Source: Roseiarcus sp963765375 (lineage in GTDB: Bacteria > Pseudomonadota > Alphaproteobacteria > Rhizobiales > Beijerinckiaceae). Taken from it: a stretch of DNA of 64,000 bases. The notes beneath the pieces are model-generated. The model worked only from the letters and a program-made list of their open reading frames with translations, was not told the origin of the DNA and searched no databases. Of the stretch, positions 29,284-37,877 are shown in pieces. How positions within the stretch are numbered: position 1 is the first letter of the stretch; each line of letters opens with the position of its first letter. The stretch lies in NCBI GenBank assembly GCA_963765375.1, contig CAVXVZ010000003.1, positions 930,001-994,000 of the forward strand. The letters run 5' to 3'. Position numbers and translations under genes: made by a program.

Positions 29284-30808
29284 CAAGCGCGCGCCGCTCG
29301 CGGCCGTCGCCAAGGTCAACAACGCCGAGCGCCTGGTTTGCGTCGACGCCGAGGCCGCGCGGCTCGGGTTGACCATCGGCCTGTCCCTCGCCGACGCGCG
29401 CGCGCGTCACCCGAACCTCGTCGCGGTCGAGGCGCAGCCTGCGGAAGAGGCGCGACTGCTCGAGCGTCTCTGCGACTGGTGCTCCCGCTTCACCCCCCTC
29501 GCCGCGCTCGACGGCCGCGATGGCCTGATGCTCGACATTTCAGGCGTCGCGCATCTGTTCGGGGCCGATCGCTTGGGCGGCGAAGCGGCGCTGATCGAGG
29601 ACTGTCGCGCCCGGCTTGCCGCGCAAGGGTTCACCGTCGCCGCCGGCGTTGGCGGCAATCCGCGCGCCGCCTGGGCGCTGGCGCGGTTTTCGCGGGTGAA
29701 AATCGCTCCCGACCCCTTGAGCGACAAGGCGTTCGCCAGGCTCTTCCACGACCTGCCGCTCGCCGCGCTCGGCCTCGACGAGAAGACCGTCGCCGACCTG
29801 GCGCGGGCGGGCTTGAGGCGCATCGGCGACATCGCGCTGAGGCCCCGGGCGCCGATCGCGGCGCGGTTCGGATCAGCCTGCATCGCCCGGCTCGACGCGC
29901 TCAAGGGCCTCGAGCGCGCCTCGATCGCGCCGCGCTTTGCGCCGCCGGATTTCTGCGCCGAACGGCGGTTCGCCTCGCCCGTGCAGACGTTTCAGGCGAT
30001 CGAGGCGACGCTCTGCAAGCTCGCCGACGATCTCGTGGTTCTGCTCGAGCGCCATGCCAAGGGCGCGCGGCGGATCGAGCTCGAGCTCCATCGGGTCGAC
30101 GGCGACGTGCGTCGCATCCGCGTCGGCGCCTCCCGGCCGCTCAACGAAGCGCGCCCGATCGTCCGGCTCTTCGCCGAGCGGCTGGCGAGCCCGGACGAAG
30201 AGGCCATCGACGCCGGCTACGGCGTCGATCTCATGCGCCTCGCCTGCCTCGCGGCCGAGCCGCTCGCGCCGTCGCAGGCCGAGCTCGAGCGCGCGCACGA
30301 AGCAGAGCGCGCCCGCGCGCTCGCCGAGCTTCTCGACCGGCTCTCCGCCCGGCTCGGGGCCCGCGCGGTGACGCGGCGCGAGCTCATCGAGGCGCATCTG
30401 CCCGAGCAGGTCGAGGCGGCCGCGCCAGCGACGCTCGGGCAGGCGCGGATGCGAGGGGAGGGGCGCCCCTCACCCCTGACCCCTCTCCCGCAAGGGGAGA
30501 GGGGAATAGATGGCGCGCCGGCGCGGCCATTGCGCCTGTTCGTGCGCCCGGAGCCGATCGAGGCCCTGGCCGAAGTGCCCGACGGGCCGCCGTTGCGCTT
30601 CCGCTGGCGGCGCGTCCTGCACCACATCGCCGCCATCGAGGGGCCGGAGCGCATCGCCGCGCCCTGGTGGCGGCGCGCGGGAGCGCCGACGCGCGACTAT
30701 TTCCGCGCCGAGGATTCTGAAGGCCGCCGCTTCTGGCTCTACCGCGAGGGCTTATGGGGCCGCGAGACGGCGCAGGCGAAATGGTTCGTGCACGGGGTGT
30801 TCGGGTGA
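29207..30808 (+). CDS. imuB: Mutasome protein ImuB (inactive Y-family polymerase) with in-frame REP insertion
   Basis: A 533-residue Y-family polymerase relative that bridges DnaE2, ImuA and the beta clamp. The N terminus RRFLSLWLPRLATDRARR lacks the catalytic aspartates of true Y-family polymerases, as expected for ImuB. DGRDGLMLDISGVAHLFG, AGVGGNPRAAWALARFS and LPLAALGLDEKTVADL follow, and the C-terminal YRVFREG-like segment appears as FWLYREGLWG. A TTG start at 29207 places the first residue just before the conserved core and overlaps imuA. Residues about 418-434 are encoded by a palindromic repeat (30461-30510) that adds SPLTPLPQGERG in a linker region. Confidence 0.88.
   Translation: MAIRRFLSLWLPRLATDRARRLNGVDKRAPLAAVAKVNNAERLVCVDAEAARLGLTIGLSLADARARHPNLVAVEAQPAEEARLLERLCDWCSRFTPLAALDGRDGLMLDISGVAHLFGADRLGGEAALIEDCRARLAAQGFTVAAGVGGNPRAAWALARFSRVKIAPDPLSDKAFARLFHDLPLAALGLDEKTVADLARAGLRRIGDIALRPRAPIAARFGSACIARLDALKGLERASIAPRFAPPDFCAERRFASPVQTFQAIEATLCKLADDLVVLLERHAKGARRIELELHRVDGDVRRIRVGASRPLNEARPIVRLFAERLASPDEEAIDAGYGVDLMRLACLAAEPLAPSQAELERAHEAERARALAELLDRLSARLGARAVTRRELIEAHLPEQVEAAAPATLGQARMRGEGRPSPLTPLPQGERGIDGAPARPLRLFVRPEPIEALAEVPDGPPLRFRWRRVLHHIAAIEGPERIAAPWWRRAGAPTRDYFRAEDSEGRRFWLYREGLWGRETAQAKWFVHGVFG
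30466..30504 (+). repeat. REP-like palindrome inside imuB
   Basis: CCCTCTCCC-GCAA-GGGGAGAGGG (30481-30503), preceded by a CCCCTCACCCC arm. The same composite occurs at 33852-33889 inside dnaE2. Both are read in frame as PLTPLPQGERG-type peptides. Confidence 0.85.
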
Positions 30809-30825
30809 GGGCGCCAACCCTTCGG

Positions 30826-30868
30826 CCGCTTGCGGGAGAAGGTGGCCGCGAAGCGGCCGGATGAGGGC
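30826..30868 (+). repeat. REP-like element, left copy of an inverted pair
   Basis: It holds CCGCTTGCGGGAGAAGGTGG, then a small palindrome (GGCCGCGAAGCGGCC) and GGATGAGGGC. The inverted counterpart is at 31198-31243. The pair brackets the broken DUF559 gene between imuB and dnaE2. Confidence 0.85.
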
Positions 30869-30893
30869 TGTTCAAAAGGAAGGATGATGTTCC

Positions 30894-31186
30894 ATGCGCA
30901 ACGACATCCCCATTTTCGCCAAGTCTCACGCTCGCGCCATGCGCCCAGAACCAACAGAGGCCGAGCGCCGGTCGGTTTCTACATCGTCGATTTTCTCTGC
31001 ATCGCTCATCGGCTCGTCGTTGAGGCGGATGGATCGCAGCACACTGAAAGCAAGCGGGACGCCGTGCGCGACGAATGGCTCACGCGGGAAGGCTACAAAA
31101 TCTTGCGCTTCGGCAATCACGACATTCTGACGGCGCGAGAAAGCGTGCTGGCGACAATCGCCGCCGCATGCGGTTTGCCGTGGTGA
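30894..31186 (+). pseudogene. DUF559 (restriction-endonuclease-like) protein, internally deleted
   Basis: The N-terminal part (ATG 30894) reads MRNDIPIFAKSHARAM, PEPTEAERR, the normal DUF559 beginning. The C-terminal part, in a different frame, reads FYIVDFLCIAHRLVVEADGSQH, RDEWLTREGYKILRFGNHDIL with the endonuclease-fold acidic/His residues. The roughly 20-residue linker expected between them (the LWxxLRxR...FRRQxxIG region) is missing and the frame changes, which implies a deletion of about 65 bases near 30966-30975. DUF559 proteins resemble very-short-patch-repair endonucleases. The gene breaks the imuB-dnaE2 junction and is bracketed by inverted REP elements. Confidence 0.75.
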
Positions 31187-31197
31187 AGTACGCTCTT

Positions 31198-31243
31198 GCC
31201 CTCATCCGGCCGCGCTTCGCGCGTCCACCTTCTCCCGCAAGCG
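31198..31243 (-). repeat. REP-like element, right copy of an inverted pair
   Basis: Inverted relative of 30826-30868: GCCCTCATCCGGCCGCG, then a CGCGCTTCGCGCG palindrome and CCACCTTCTCCCGCAAGCGG. It ends 14 bp before the dnaE2 start, so its stem (CTTCTCCCGC/GCGGGAGAAG) lies in the leader and may influence dnaE2 translation. Confidence 0.85.
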
Positions 31244-31256
31244 GGAGAAGGGAGAG

Positions 31257-34200
31257 GTGATCCGCCTCGAGTCCCGCTTCGCCGAATTGGCGGCGATGAC
31301 GAATTTTTCATTTCTGCGCGGGGCCTCGCATCCCGAGGAGATGGTCGCGCGCGCCGCCGAGCTTGGGCTGGCGGGAATCGGGATCGCGGACCGCAACACG
31401 CTCGCCGGCGTCGTGCGCGCGCATGTGTTCGCGCGCGAGAACGCCGGGACGATGGGCGCGACCCGCGTCGTCCCCGGCGCGCGGCTCGCCTTCGACGACG
31501 GCGCGCCGGACGTGCTCGCCTATCCGAAGGATCGCGCGGCTTACGGCCGGCTCTGCCGCATCCTGACCGCGGGAAATCTGCGCGCGCCCAAGGGCGAATG
31601 CCGGCTCCACCTCAATGACCTGCTGGAGCAGGGCGAGGGGCTGCAGGTCGTCGTGATGCCCCCGACCCATCCCCTCCGGGAGGTCGCTCGGGCCTCTCGG
31701 GAAAAGCGCGGCCAAACCGAGATTGCCGAGGGCGGCGCGACCCCCCGCCCCGGCCCTCCCCCACAAGGGGGGAGGGAGCGCGCGCTCCTCTCCTGCCTCC
31801 GCGAGGCGTTCGGCCAGCGTCTGTGGATCGGCGCGAGTCTGACTTATGGCGAGCACATGCGCGGGGGGCTGGCGCGGCGCGCGGCGCTTGCGCGCCAGGT
31901 CGGCTCGCCGCTGATCGCGACCAACGACGCGCTGATGCATGCGCCCGAGCGGCGCCCGCTCGCCGACGTCATCGCCTGCATCCGCGAAGGGACGACGCTC
32001 GAGGCCGCGGGGCGCCTTGCGCAGGCCAACGCCGAGCGGCATCTCAAAGCCCCGGATGAAATGGCGCGGCTCTTCGCCGAAGCGCCGCAGGCGGTCGCGG
32101 AGACGATCCGCTTCCTCGACGGCCTTAAGTTCAGCCTCGATGAATTGTCGCATTGCTATCCGGAAGAGCTGCGCGAAGGCCATGCGACGGCCCAGGCCGC
32201 GCTCGAGGCCTTCACGGAAGCGGGCGCTCGCGCCCGCTATCCCGAGGGCGTTCCGGAGCGGACGCGCGAAGCGCTCACCCACGAGCTTGAGCTCATCGCT
32301 ACGCTCGGCTACGCGCCTTATTTTCTCACCGTGCACGACATCGTGCGCTTCGCGCGCACGCGCGGCATCTTGTGTCAGGGCCGCGGGTCGGCGGCCAATT
32401 CGGCCGTCTGCTTCTGCCTCGGGATCACCGAGGTCGATCCGGCGCGGTTCGATCTTCTTTTCGAGCGCTTCATCTCGCCCGAGCGCAACGAGCCCCCCGA
32501 CATCGACGTCGACTTCGAGCATGAGCGGCGCGAGGAGGCGATCCAGTACATCTACCGGCGCTACGGGCGCGAGCGCGCCGGCCTCGCCGCCGCGGTGACG
32601 ACCTATCGCACCCGTTCGGCGATCCGCGAGACGGCCAAGGTTTTCGGCCTCTCGGACGATGTCATCGCCGCCATCAACGGCACCGCCTGGGGCCAGGAGT
32701 CGACGCCGATCGACGGGACCCGCGTGCGTTCGATCGGGCTTAATCCCGCCGAGCCGACGCTGGCTCTGGCGCTCAGGATGGCGGAGGAGCTCATCGGCTT
32801 TCCGCGCCATCTCACCCAGCACAGCGGCGGCTTCGTCATCACCCGCGACCGGCTCGACGAAGTCGCGCCGGTGATGAATGCGGCGATGGAAGAGCGCACG
32901 ACGGTCGAATGGGACAAGGACGATCTCGACGCGCTCGGTCTCCTCAAGATCGACGTGCTCGCGCTCGGCATGCTGACGGCGCTGAGCAAGGGCCTCGAGC
33001 TTCTGGACCGGCATTACGGCCAACGCCTGACGCTGGCGACCGTTCCGCCCGAGGAGCAAGAGGTCTATGCGATGATCAAGCGCGCCGACACGATCGGCGT
33101 GTTCCAGATCGAAAGCCGGGCGCAGATGTCGATGCTGCCGCGGCTGAAACCGGAATCGTTCTACGATCTCGTGATCGAGGTCGCGATCGTGCGCCCCGGC
33201 CCGATCCAGGGCGACATGGTCCACCCTTATCTGCGCCGCCGGCAGGGCCTCGAGGAGGTCTCCTATCCGTCAAAGGAGCTCGAGGCGGTGTTGAAGAAGA
33301 CGCTTGGCGTGCCGCTGTTCCAGGAGCAGGCGATGAAGATCGCCATCGTCGCGGCCGGATTCACGCCCTCGGAAGCCGACAAATTGCGTCGCGCGATGGC
33401 GACCTTCCGCCGCGTCGGAACGATCCAGACCTTCCAGGAGAAAATGGTCGAGGGCATGGCGGCCAAGGGCTACGACCGCGAGTTCGCCGAGCGCTGCTTC
33501 CGCCAGATCGAAGGGTTCGGCGAATACGGCTTTCCAGAGAGCCATGCGGCGAGCTTCGCGCTTCTGGTCTACGCCTCGTGCTGGATGAAATGCCGCTATC
33601 CGGACGTTTTCGCCGCGGCGATGCTGAACTCCCAGCCGCTCGGCTTCTACGCCCCCGCCCAGCTTGTGCGCGACGCGCGCGAGCATGGGGTCGAAGTGCG
33701 CGAGGTCGACGTGAACCTGTCGGACTGGGACTGCACGCTGGAGAGCGGCGACGCCCCTTCCCCCCTGGCGGGGGAAGGTGGCGGGCGAAGCCCGCCGGAT
33801 GAGGGGTTCACGCCGCAGGGCATGTCTGGTGAATCACGCCTGACTGCGCAACCCCTCACCCCTACCCCTCTCCCGCAAGGGGAGAGGGGTTTCGCTCTCC
33901 ACCCCCGCCACGCCGAGATGGCGGCGCATATCCGCGCGACGCATGCGGTGCGTCTGGGTCTGAGGCAGATCGTCGGCGTCAGGGAGGAGGACATGCGCCG
34001 GCTCGTGGAGCGGCGGGGGCAGGCCTATGATTCCGTGCGCGATCTCTGGCTGCGCAGCGGCCTCACGCCCGCCGCGCTGGAGAAGCTCGCCGACGCCGAC
34101 GCTTTCCGCTCGCTCGGGCTCGACCGGCGGCAGGCTTTATGGGCGGTGCGCGGCCTCGACCGGGTCGGCGACCAGGACGACCTGCCGCTGTTCGCGAGCC

Positions 34201-34835
34201 GCCCGGCGCGCGAAACCGAGCCGGACGCGAAATTGCCGCCGATGCCTCTCGGCGCGCATGTGGTGGAGGACTATCGGCGCCTGTCGCTGTCCTTGAAAGC
34301 GCATCCGACCTCGTTCATGCGCGCGCGCCTTTTGGCGCGCGGCGTCCTGCGCTCCGACGCGCTTGCCTCGGTCAGGAACGGCGAGCGCGTCACGGTCGCT
34401 GGCCTCGTGCTGGTCCGGCAGCGGCCGGGCACCGCCAAGGGCGTTATCTTCATGACGCTCGAGGACGAGACGGGGATCGCCAACGTCATCGTCTGGCCGA
34501 AGGCGTTCGAGCGCCTGCGCGCGATCGTGCTCGGCGCCCGCTTCGTCGCGGTGACCGGCAAGCTGCAGAGCGAAGCGGGCGTCATTCATATCGTCGCCGA
34601 GCGCATGAACGATCTGACGCCGATGCTTGGGCTTCTGTCGGAGGCGGGCGCGACGATCGGCGCTCTCGCGCGCGCCGACGAGGTCCGCCGGCCGCAAATG
34701 ACGATGGCGCAAAAGCGTCAGGGCGCCCGCTTCGCCAAGCCCCCGACGTTCGAGGACCCGCGCGCCCCGCCGAGCCTGCCGCTCGAAACGGCCGATCCAG
34801 CGCAGGCGATGCCAGCCGGACGCAATTTCCGTTGA
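31257..34835 (+). CDS. dnaE2: Error-prone DNA polymerase DnaE2 (ImuC) with REP-derived insertions
   Basis: A 1192-residue C-family polymerase, the catalytic subunit of the mutasome. The PHP domain opens with NFSFLRGASHPEEMVARAAELGL. The polymerase core has CQGRGSAANSAVCFCLGITEVDP, the catalytic acidic PPDIDVDFEHERREE, HLTQHSGGFVITR, and ESHAASFALLVYASCWMKCRYP. An HhH domain and an OB fold (VTVAGLVLVRQRPGTAKGVIFMTLEDETG) end the protein. It starts at GTG 31257. It is about 100 residues longer than most DnaE2; the excess corresponds to REP-encoded tracts at about residues 161-173 and 833-877. Third gene of the LexA-controlled operon. Confidence 0.95.
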   Translation: MIRLESRFAELAAMTNFSFLRGASHPEEMVARAAELGLAGIGIADRNTLAGVVRAHVFARENAGTMGATRVVPGARLAFDDGAPDVLAYPKDRAAYGRLCRILTAGNLRAPKGECRLHLNDLLEQGEGLQVVVMPPTHPLREVARASREKRGQTEIAEGGATPRPGPPPQGGRERALLSCLREAFGQRLWIGASLTYGEHMRGGLARRAALARQVGSPLIATNDALMHAPERRPLADVIACIREGTTLEAAGRLAQANAERHLKAPDEMARLFAEAPQAVAETIRFLDGLKFSLDELSHCYPEELREGHATAQAALEAFTEAGARARYPEGVPERTREALTHELELIATLGYAPYFLTVHDIVRFARTRGILCQGRGSAANSAVCFCLGITEVDPARFDLLFERFISPERNEPPDIDVDFEHERREEAIQYIYRRYGRERAGLAAAVTTYRTRSAIRETAKVFGLSDDVIAAINGTAWGQESTPIDGTRVRSIGLNPAEPTLALALRMAEELIGFPRHLTQHSGGFVITRDRLDEVAPVMNAAMEERTTVEWDKDDLDALGLLKIDVLALGMLTALSKGLELLDRHYGQRLTLATVPPEEQEVYAMIKRADTIGVFQIESRAQMSMLPRLKPESFYDLVIEVAIVRPGPIQGDMVHPYLRRRQGLEEVSYPSKELEAVLKKTLGVPLFQEQAMKIAIVAAGFTPSEADKLRRAMATFRRVGTIQTFQEKMVEGMAAKGYDREFAERCFRQIEGFGEYGFPESHAASFALLVYASCWMKCRYPDVFAAAMLNSQPLGFYAPAQLVRDAREHGVEVREVDVNLSDWDCTLESGDAPSPLAGEGGGRSPPDEGFTPQGMSGESRLTAQPLTPTPLPQGERGFALHPRHAEMAAHIRATHAVRLGLRQIVGVREEDMRRLVERRGQAYDSVRDLWLRSGLTPAALEKLADADAFRSLGLDRRQALWAVRGLDRVGDQDDLPLFASRPARETEPDAKLPPMPLGAHVVEDYRRLSLSLKAHPTSFMRARLLARGVLRSDALASVRNGERVTVAGLVLVRQRPGTAKGVIFMTLEDETGIANVIVWPKAFERLRAIVLGARFVAVTGKLQSEAGVIHIVAERMNDLTPMLGLLSEAGATIGALARADEVRRPQMTMAQKRQGARFAKPPTFEDPRAPPSLPLETADPAQAMPAGRNFR
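31740..31776 (+). repeat. REP-like palindrome inside dnaE2, N-terminal region
   Basis: CCCTCCCCC-ACAA-GGGGGGAGGG at 31754-31776, read in frame as a GPPPQGGRER peptide at about residues 166-175 within the PHP region. Confidence 0.8.
33755..33889 (+). repeat. Two REP-like palindromes inside dnaE2, C-terminal region
   Basis: The first (33756-33808) combines CCTTCCCCCC/GGGGGAAGG with GGCGGGCGAAGCCCGCC and GGATGAGGGG. The second (33865-33889) is CCCCTCTCCC-GCAA-GGGGAGAGGGG. Together they insert about 45 residues (SPLAGEGGGRSPPDEG, TPTPLPQGERG) without breaking the frame, between the polymerase core and the HhH domain. Confidence 0.85.
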
Positions 34836-34883
34836 CCGCCTCGAAAGAGACCGAATAGGTCAGCCCACAACATCGGGAGTCTC

Positions 34884-35777
34884 ATGGCGGCATATGCGGC
34901 GCTGGCTTTTCTGTCGCTTCTCTGGGGCTCTTCGTTTCTGCTCATCAAGATCGCGGCGCGCGCCTTCGATCCCTTCGCGCTCGCGCTCGCGCGCGGCGGA
35001 GTCGCGGCGGCGACGCTCATTATCGCCGGCGCGCTGACCGGCCGGGTCTGGCCGGGGCGGCGGCCGGGACTGTGGGCAAAGCTCACCGCCTTGTCGTGGA
35101 TCGGTCAGGTCGTGCCTTTCCTGCTGCTCGGCAAAGCGGCGCAATTGACGACCAGCGCCGACATGGCGCTGATGATGGGCTCCGGGCCGATCTTCGTTTT
35201 CGTGGCCGGGCGCTTCGTTGGATCCGGCGACCGCTTGAGCCTTAAGGGCGCGCTCGGTCTCGCGCTTGGCCTGGTCGGCATCGGGCTTGTGCTGTGGTCG
35301 CCGGCGATGGGGACGGGGAGCGCCAATCCTGTCGAAGGGCGGGCGATCGCGCTTGTGGCGACCTTGGGCTACGCGATGGGCGCGCTCATCTCCGCCGGCG
35401 CGACGCGCGAGATCGGCGCGGCGAAGGCGGCCGGCGCATCGATGACAATTTCGACTTTGACGCTGGCGCTCCTCGGGCCGGCGCTGGGCGCCGAGCCGTT
35501 CAATACGGCGATCGCCGGCGCCCCGCCCGGGCCGATTCTGGCGGTGATCGCGCTCGGCGTCTTCAACACGGCGCTCGCCTATTACGTCTACTTCCGCCTG
35601 GTCGTCAGCACGGGGCCGACCTTCGCCAGCCTCAACAATTACGTCGTGCCGATCATCGGCGTCATGGGCGGCGCGCTGGCGCTCGGCGAGCCGGTTGCAC
35701 TGGCCGCCTGGGCGGGGCTCGCCTTCGTGCTGGCCAGCGTCGCGCTGACCGGACGCTCGCTGCGCGCGGCGCGCTAA
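34884..35777 (+). CDS. EamA family (DMT superfamily) permease
   Basis: A 297-residue inner-membrane protein with ten hydrophobic segments in two EamA repeats. The first repeat opens with AALAFLSLLWGSSFLLIKIA and the second with AIALVATLGYAMGALISAG, ending in GVMGGALALGEPV and VLASVALTGRSL. The family exports or exchanges small metabolites such as amino acids; this member's substrate is unknown. It follows dnaE2 by 48 bp on the same strand but is probably unrelated to it. Confidence 0.9.
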   Translation: MAAYAALAFLSLLWGSSFLLIKIAARAFDPFALALARGGVAAATLIIAGALTGRVWPGRRPGLWAKLTALSWIGQVVPFLLLGKAAQLTTSADMALMMGSGPIFVFVAGRFVGSGDRLSLKGALGLALGLVGIGLVLWSPAMGTGSANPVEGRAIALVATLGYAMGALISAGATREIGAAKAAGASMTISTLTLALLGPALGAEPFNTAIAGAPPGPILAVIALGVFNTALAYYVYFRLVVSTGPTFASLNNYVVPIIGVMGGALALGEPVALAAWAGLAFVLASVALTGRSLRAAR

Positions 35778-35812
35778 ATTCTTATCGAATCAAATCAGCG
35801 CGCGCGACCGCG

Positions 35813-36706
35813 TCAGCGGCGGCCTTTCAGCGCGTCGGCGAGCCGCATCGTCGCTGATCCGGGCTTGAGCGGCTTCGGCTGGCTTTCATCCGGCGCCCAG
35901 GCGGCAAGCCACACCAGGTCGAAAGTCGCGCGCAAGCGGCCGTCCGGATCGGCGAAGCGCTCGGCATAGACAGCAGCGGCGCGCGCCAGGACCTCGCGGC
36001 GCAGGGGCTTGCGGGCGCGCTCGCTGAGCGCGTTCGTAGCCCCCATCGCGCGCAGGTCGGCGACGAGCGCGAACACGTCAGGGTAGCGCACGATCGCGCG
36101 GTCGACGTCGACGACCGGCAGCGCCAAGCCCGCGCGCTGCGCGAGCTGCCCAAGCGCGCGCACGTCAACGAACGGGGCGACCCGCGGCGAGGCGCCGCCG
36201 AGAACTTCGCTCTCTGCCATCGTCAGGCTCTGGCGCAGCTCGGTCAGCGTATCGCCGCCGATCAGCGCCGCGACGAGGAGGCCATCGGGTTTCAGCGCGC
36301 CGCGCATCTGAACCAGCGCGCCCGGCAGATCGTTCACGGTCTGCAGCGCCAAGAGCGAGACGGCGAGGTCGAGGCGACCATCCGCAACCGGCAGACGTTC
36401 GAGGTCGCCGACAGCAGGCAGAAAAGCGCCGGTCCCCTCGCTCGCCCGGGTCGGGGCGATCCGGACCACGCAATCGACCTGCCCTCCGGCGGCGAGCGCG
36501 ACCGCGCCGTGGGGGCCGGGCGAGCCGAAATCGGCGGCGAGGGCGAAGCGCCGTTTGACCACCGACAGCCGTTCGCCGAGGTCCTGCGCCGCCCGGGCGA
36601 GCAGGAAGTCCGCCGGCGCCTCGCCGCCTCCGCGCGCCCACGCGCGATCGAGGCGTCGGTTGATGAGATCGCGATCGAATATGCGCGGCGGCGTCCGAGG
36701 GGGCAT
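35813..36706 (-). CDS. SAM-dependent methyltransferase (BioC/NDUFAF5-like)
   Basis: A 297-residue class I methyltransferase. IFDRDLINRRLDRAW is the start motif of the NDUFAF5/BioC-like family. A Rossmann core follows (FALAADFGSPGPHGAVALAAGG, GDLERLPVADGRLDLAVSLLALQTVNDLPGALVQMRGALKPDGLLVAALIGGDTLTELR is the usual motif II-III path), then PFVDVRALGQLAQRAGLALPVVDVD. In mitochondria NDUFAF5 hydroxylates a complex I subunit; the bacterial function is not established. It is divergent from comF by 65 bp. Confidence 0.85.
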   Translation of the reverse strand: MPPRTPPRIFDRDLINRRLDRAWARGGGEAPADFLLARAAQDLGERLSVVKRRFALAADFGSPGPHGAVALAAGGQVDCVVRIAPTRASEGTGAFLPAVGDLERLPVADGRLDLAVSLLALQTVNDLPGALVQMRGALKPDGLLVAALIGGDTLTELRQSLTMAESEVLGGASPRVAPFVDVRALGQLAQRAGLALPVVDVDRAIVRYPDVFALVADLRAMGATNALSERARKPLRREVLARAAAVYAERFADPDGRLRATFDLVWLAAWAPDESQPKPLKPGSATMRLADALKGRR

Positions 36707-36771
36707 GCGCCGTCCGTTATGCTCCAGGGCGCCCCTCGCGCAAAGCTCCGGTTCGGGCTAACGTTGGCGAC

Positions 36772-37562
36772 ATGGACGCCATTCCGGCGCTGGATTCGGA
36801 ACAAGCGGCCGGCCCGTCCTGGACCAGACGCGGCGGCGCTCTCGTCGCGCGACTGGCTCAAGCCGCGCTCGACACGCTCTATCCGCCGACATGCCTCGCC
36901 TGCCGCGCCGCGACGGATTTGCATGGAGCGCTGTGCCCGCGCTGCTGGAGCGCGATGCGGTTCATCGAGCGGCCGTTTTGCGAGCGGCTCGGGACGCCGT
37001 TCGAGCAGGACCTCGGGCAGGGCCTCCTCTCGCCCCAGGCGATGGCCGATCCGCCGGCGTTCGCCCGGGCGAGGGCCGTGGCGCGGTTCGAGGACGGGCC
37101 GGCCCGCACGCTCGCCCATCGGCTCAAATATTCCGACCGCGCCGAGCTCGCCCGGCCGATCGGCCGCTGGATGGCGCGCGCGGGCGCCGATGTGCTGGCC
37201 GACGCCGATCTCCTTGCGCCGGTGCCGCTGCATGCGCTGCGGCTGTGGCGACGGCGGTTCAACCAGGCGGCGGCGCTGGCGGCGGAGATATCGCGCCAGA
37301 CCGGCAAGCCCTGCGACCTGAGCGCGCTTCAGCGCGTCAAGGCGACCCGCAGCCAGATCGGCCTCACCCGCGCGCAGCGCGCCGAAAACGTCCAGGGCGC
37401 ATTTCGCGCCGCTGCCGGCGTGCCGTTGCGCGGGCTCAACGTCGTGCTGATCGACGACGTTTTGACCTCCGGCGCAACCGCCAACGCCGCCTCCCGCTTT
37501 TGAGGGCGGGCGCGAAGCAGGTGGACGTGCTGGTCTTCGCCCGGGTTGTGACCGGCGGGTAA
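36772..37562 (+). CDS. comF: ComF family phosphoribosyltransferase-like protein; one frameshift near the C terminus
   Basis: A protein of about 263 residues related to ComF. An N-terminal zinc ribbon (YPPTCLACRA, LCPRCWSAM) leads to a type I phosphoribosyltransferase domain (LAPVPLHALRLWRRRFNQAAALA, ATRSQIGLTRAQRAENVQGAF) and the PRPP-binding loop VVLIDDVLTSGATANAA. The frame is lost directly after this loop at about 37497; restoring one base there leads to LLRAGAKQVDVLVFARVV, the normal end. ComF is needed for DNA uptake in competent species but is also widespread elsewhere, with roles in recombination or replication restart. Confidence 0.85.
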
Positions 37563-37616
37563 CTTCCCATATAGTGGAAGATGGCGCGAATCCGCGCGCC
37601 AAGGGACTGTTTTCGC

Positions 37617-37874
37617 GTGCCGCCGATCGTCATCTATACCAAGTCGACTTGCCCCTATTGCCATGCGGCCAAGGACCTGCTCAGGACCAAGGCGGCGCCG
37701 TTCGAGGAAATCGGCGTCGACGGGGATCGGGCCGCCCAGGCGGCCATGGCCACGAAGGCGAACGGCCGCCGGACGGTGCCGCAGATCTTCATCGGCGAGA
37801 CGCATGTCGGCGGCTGTGACGATTTACACGCGCTCGAGGCCGCGGGCGAACTCGACGGGCTATTGGCGGGCTGA
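37617..37874 (+). CDS. grxC: Glutaredoxin 3
   Basis: An 85-residue dithiol glutaredoxin with the active site STCPYC near the N terminus, followed by the TVPQIFIGETHVGGCDDLHALEAAGELD motif that binds glutathione and ends the fold. It reduces protein and mixed disulfides with GSH. A GTG at 37617 gives the usual short N terminus; an ATG at 37581 would add 12 residues. DUF1178 starts 3 bp after its stop, so the two are co-transcribed, a pairing common in alphaproteobacteria. Confidence 0.93.
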   Translation: MPPIVIYTKSTCPYCHAAKDLLRTKAAPFEEIGVDGDRAAQAAMATKANGRRTVPQIFIGETHVGGCDDLHALEAAGELDGLLAG

Positions 37875-37877
37875 ACG

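Noticed and set aside
30466..33889. Repeated palindromes considered as a CRISPR array
   Set aside because: Spacing is irregular (hundreds to thousands of bases), copies lie inside coding frames, and no cas gene is present.
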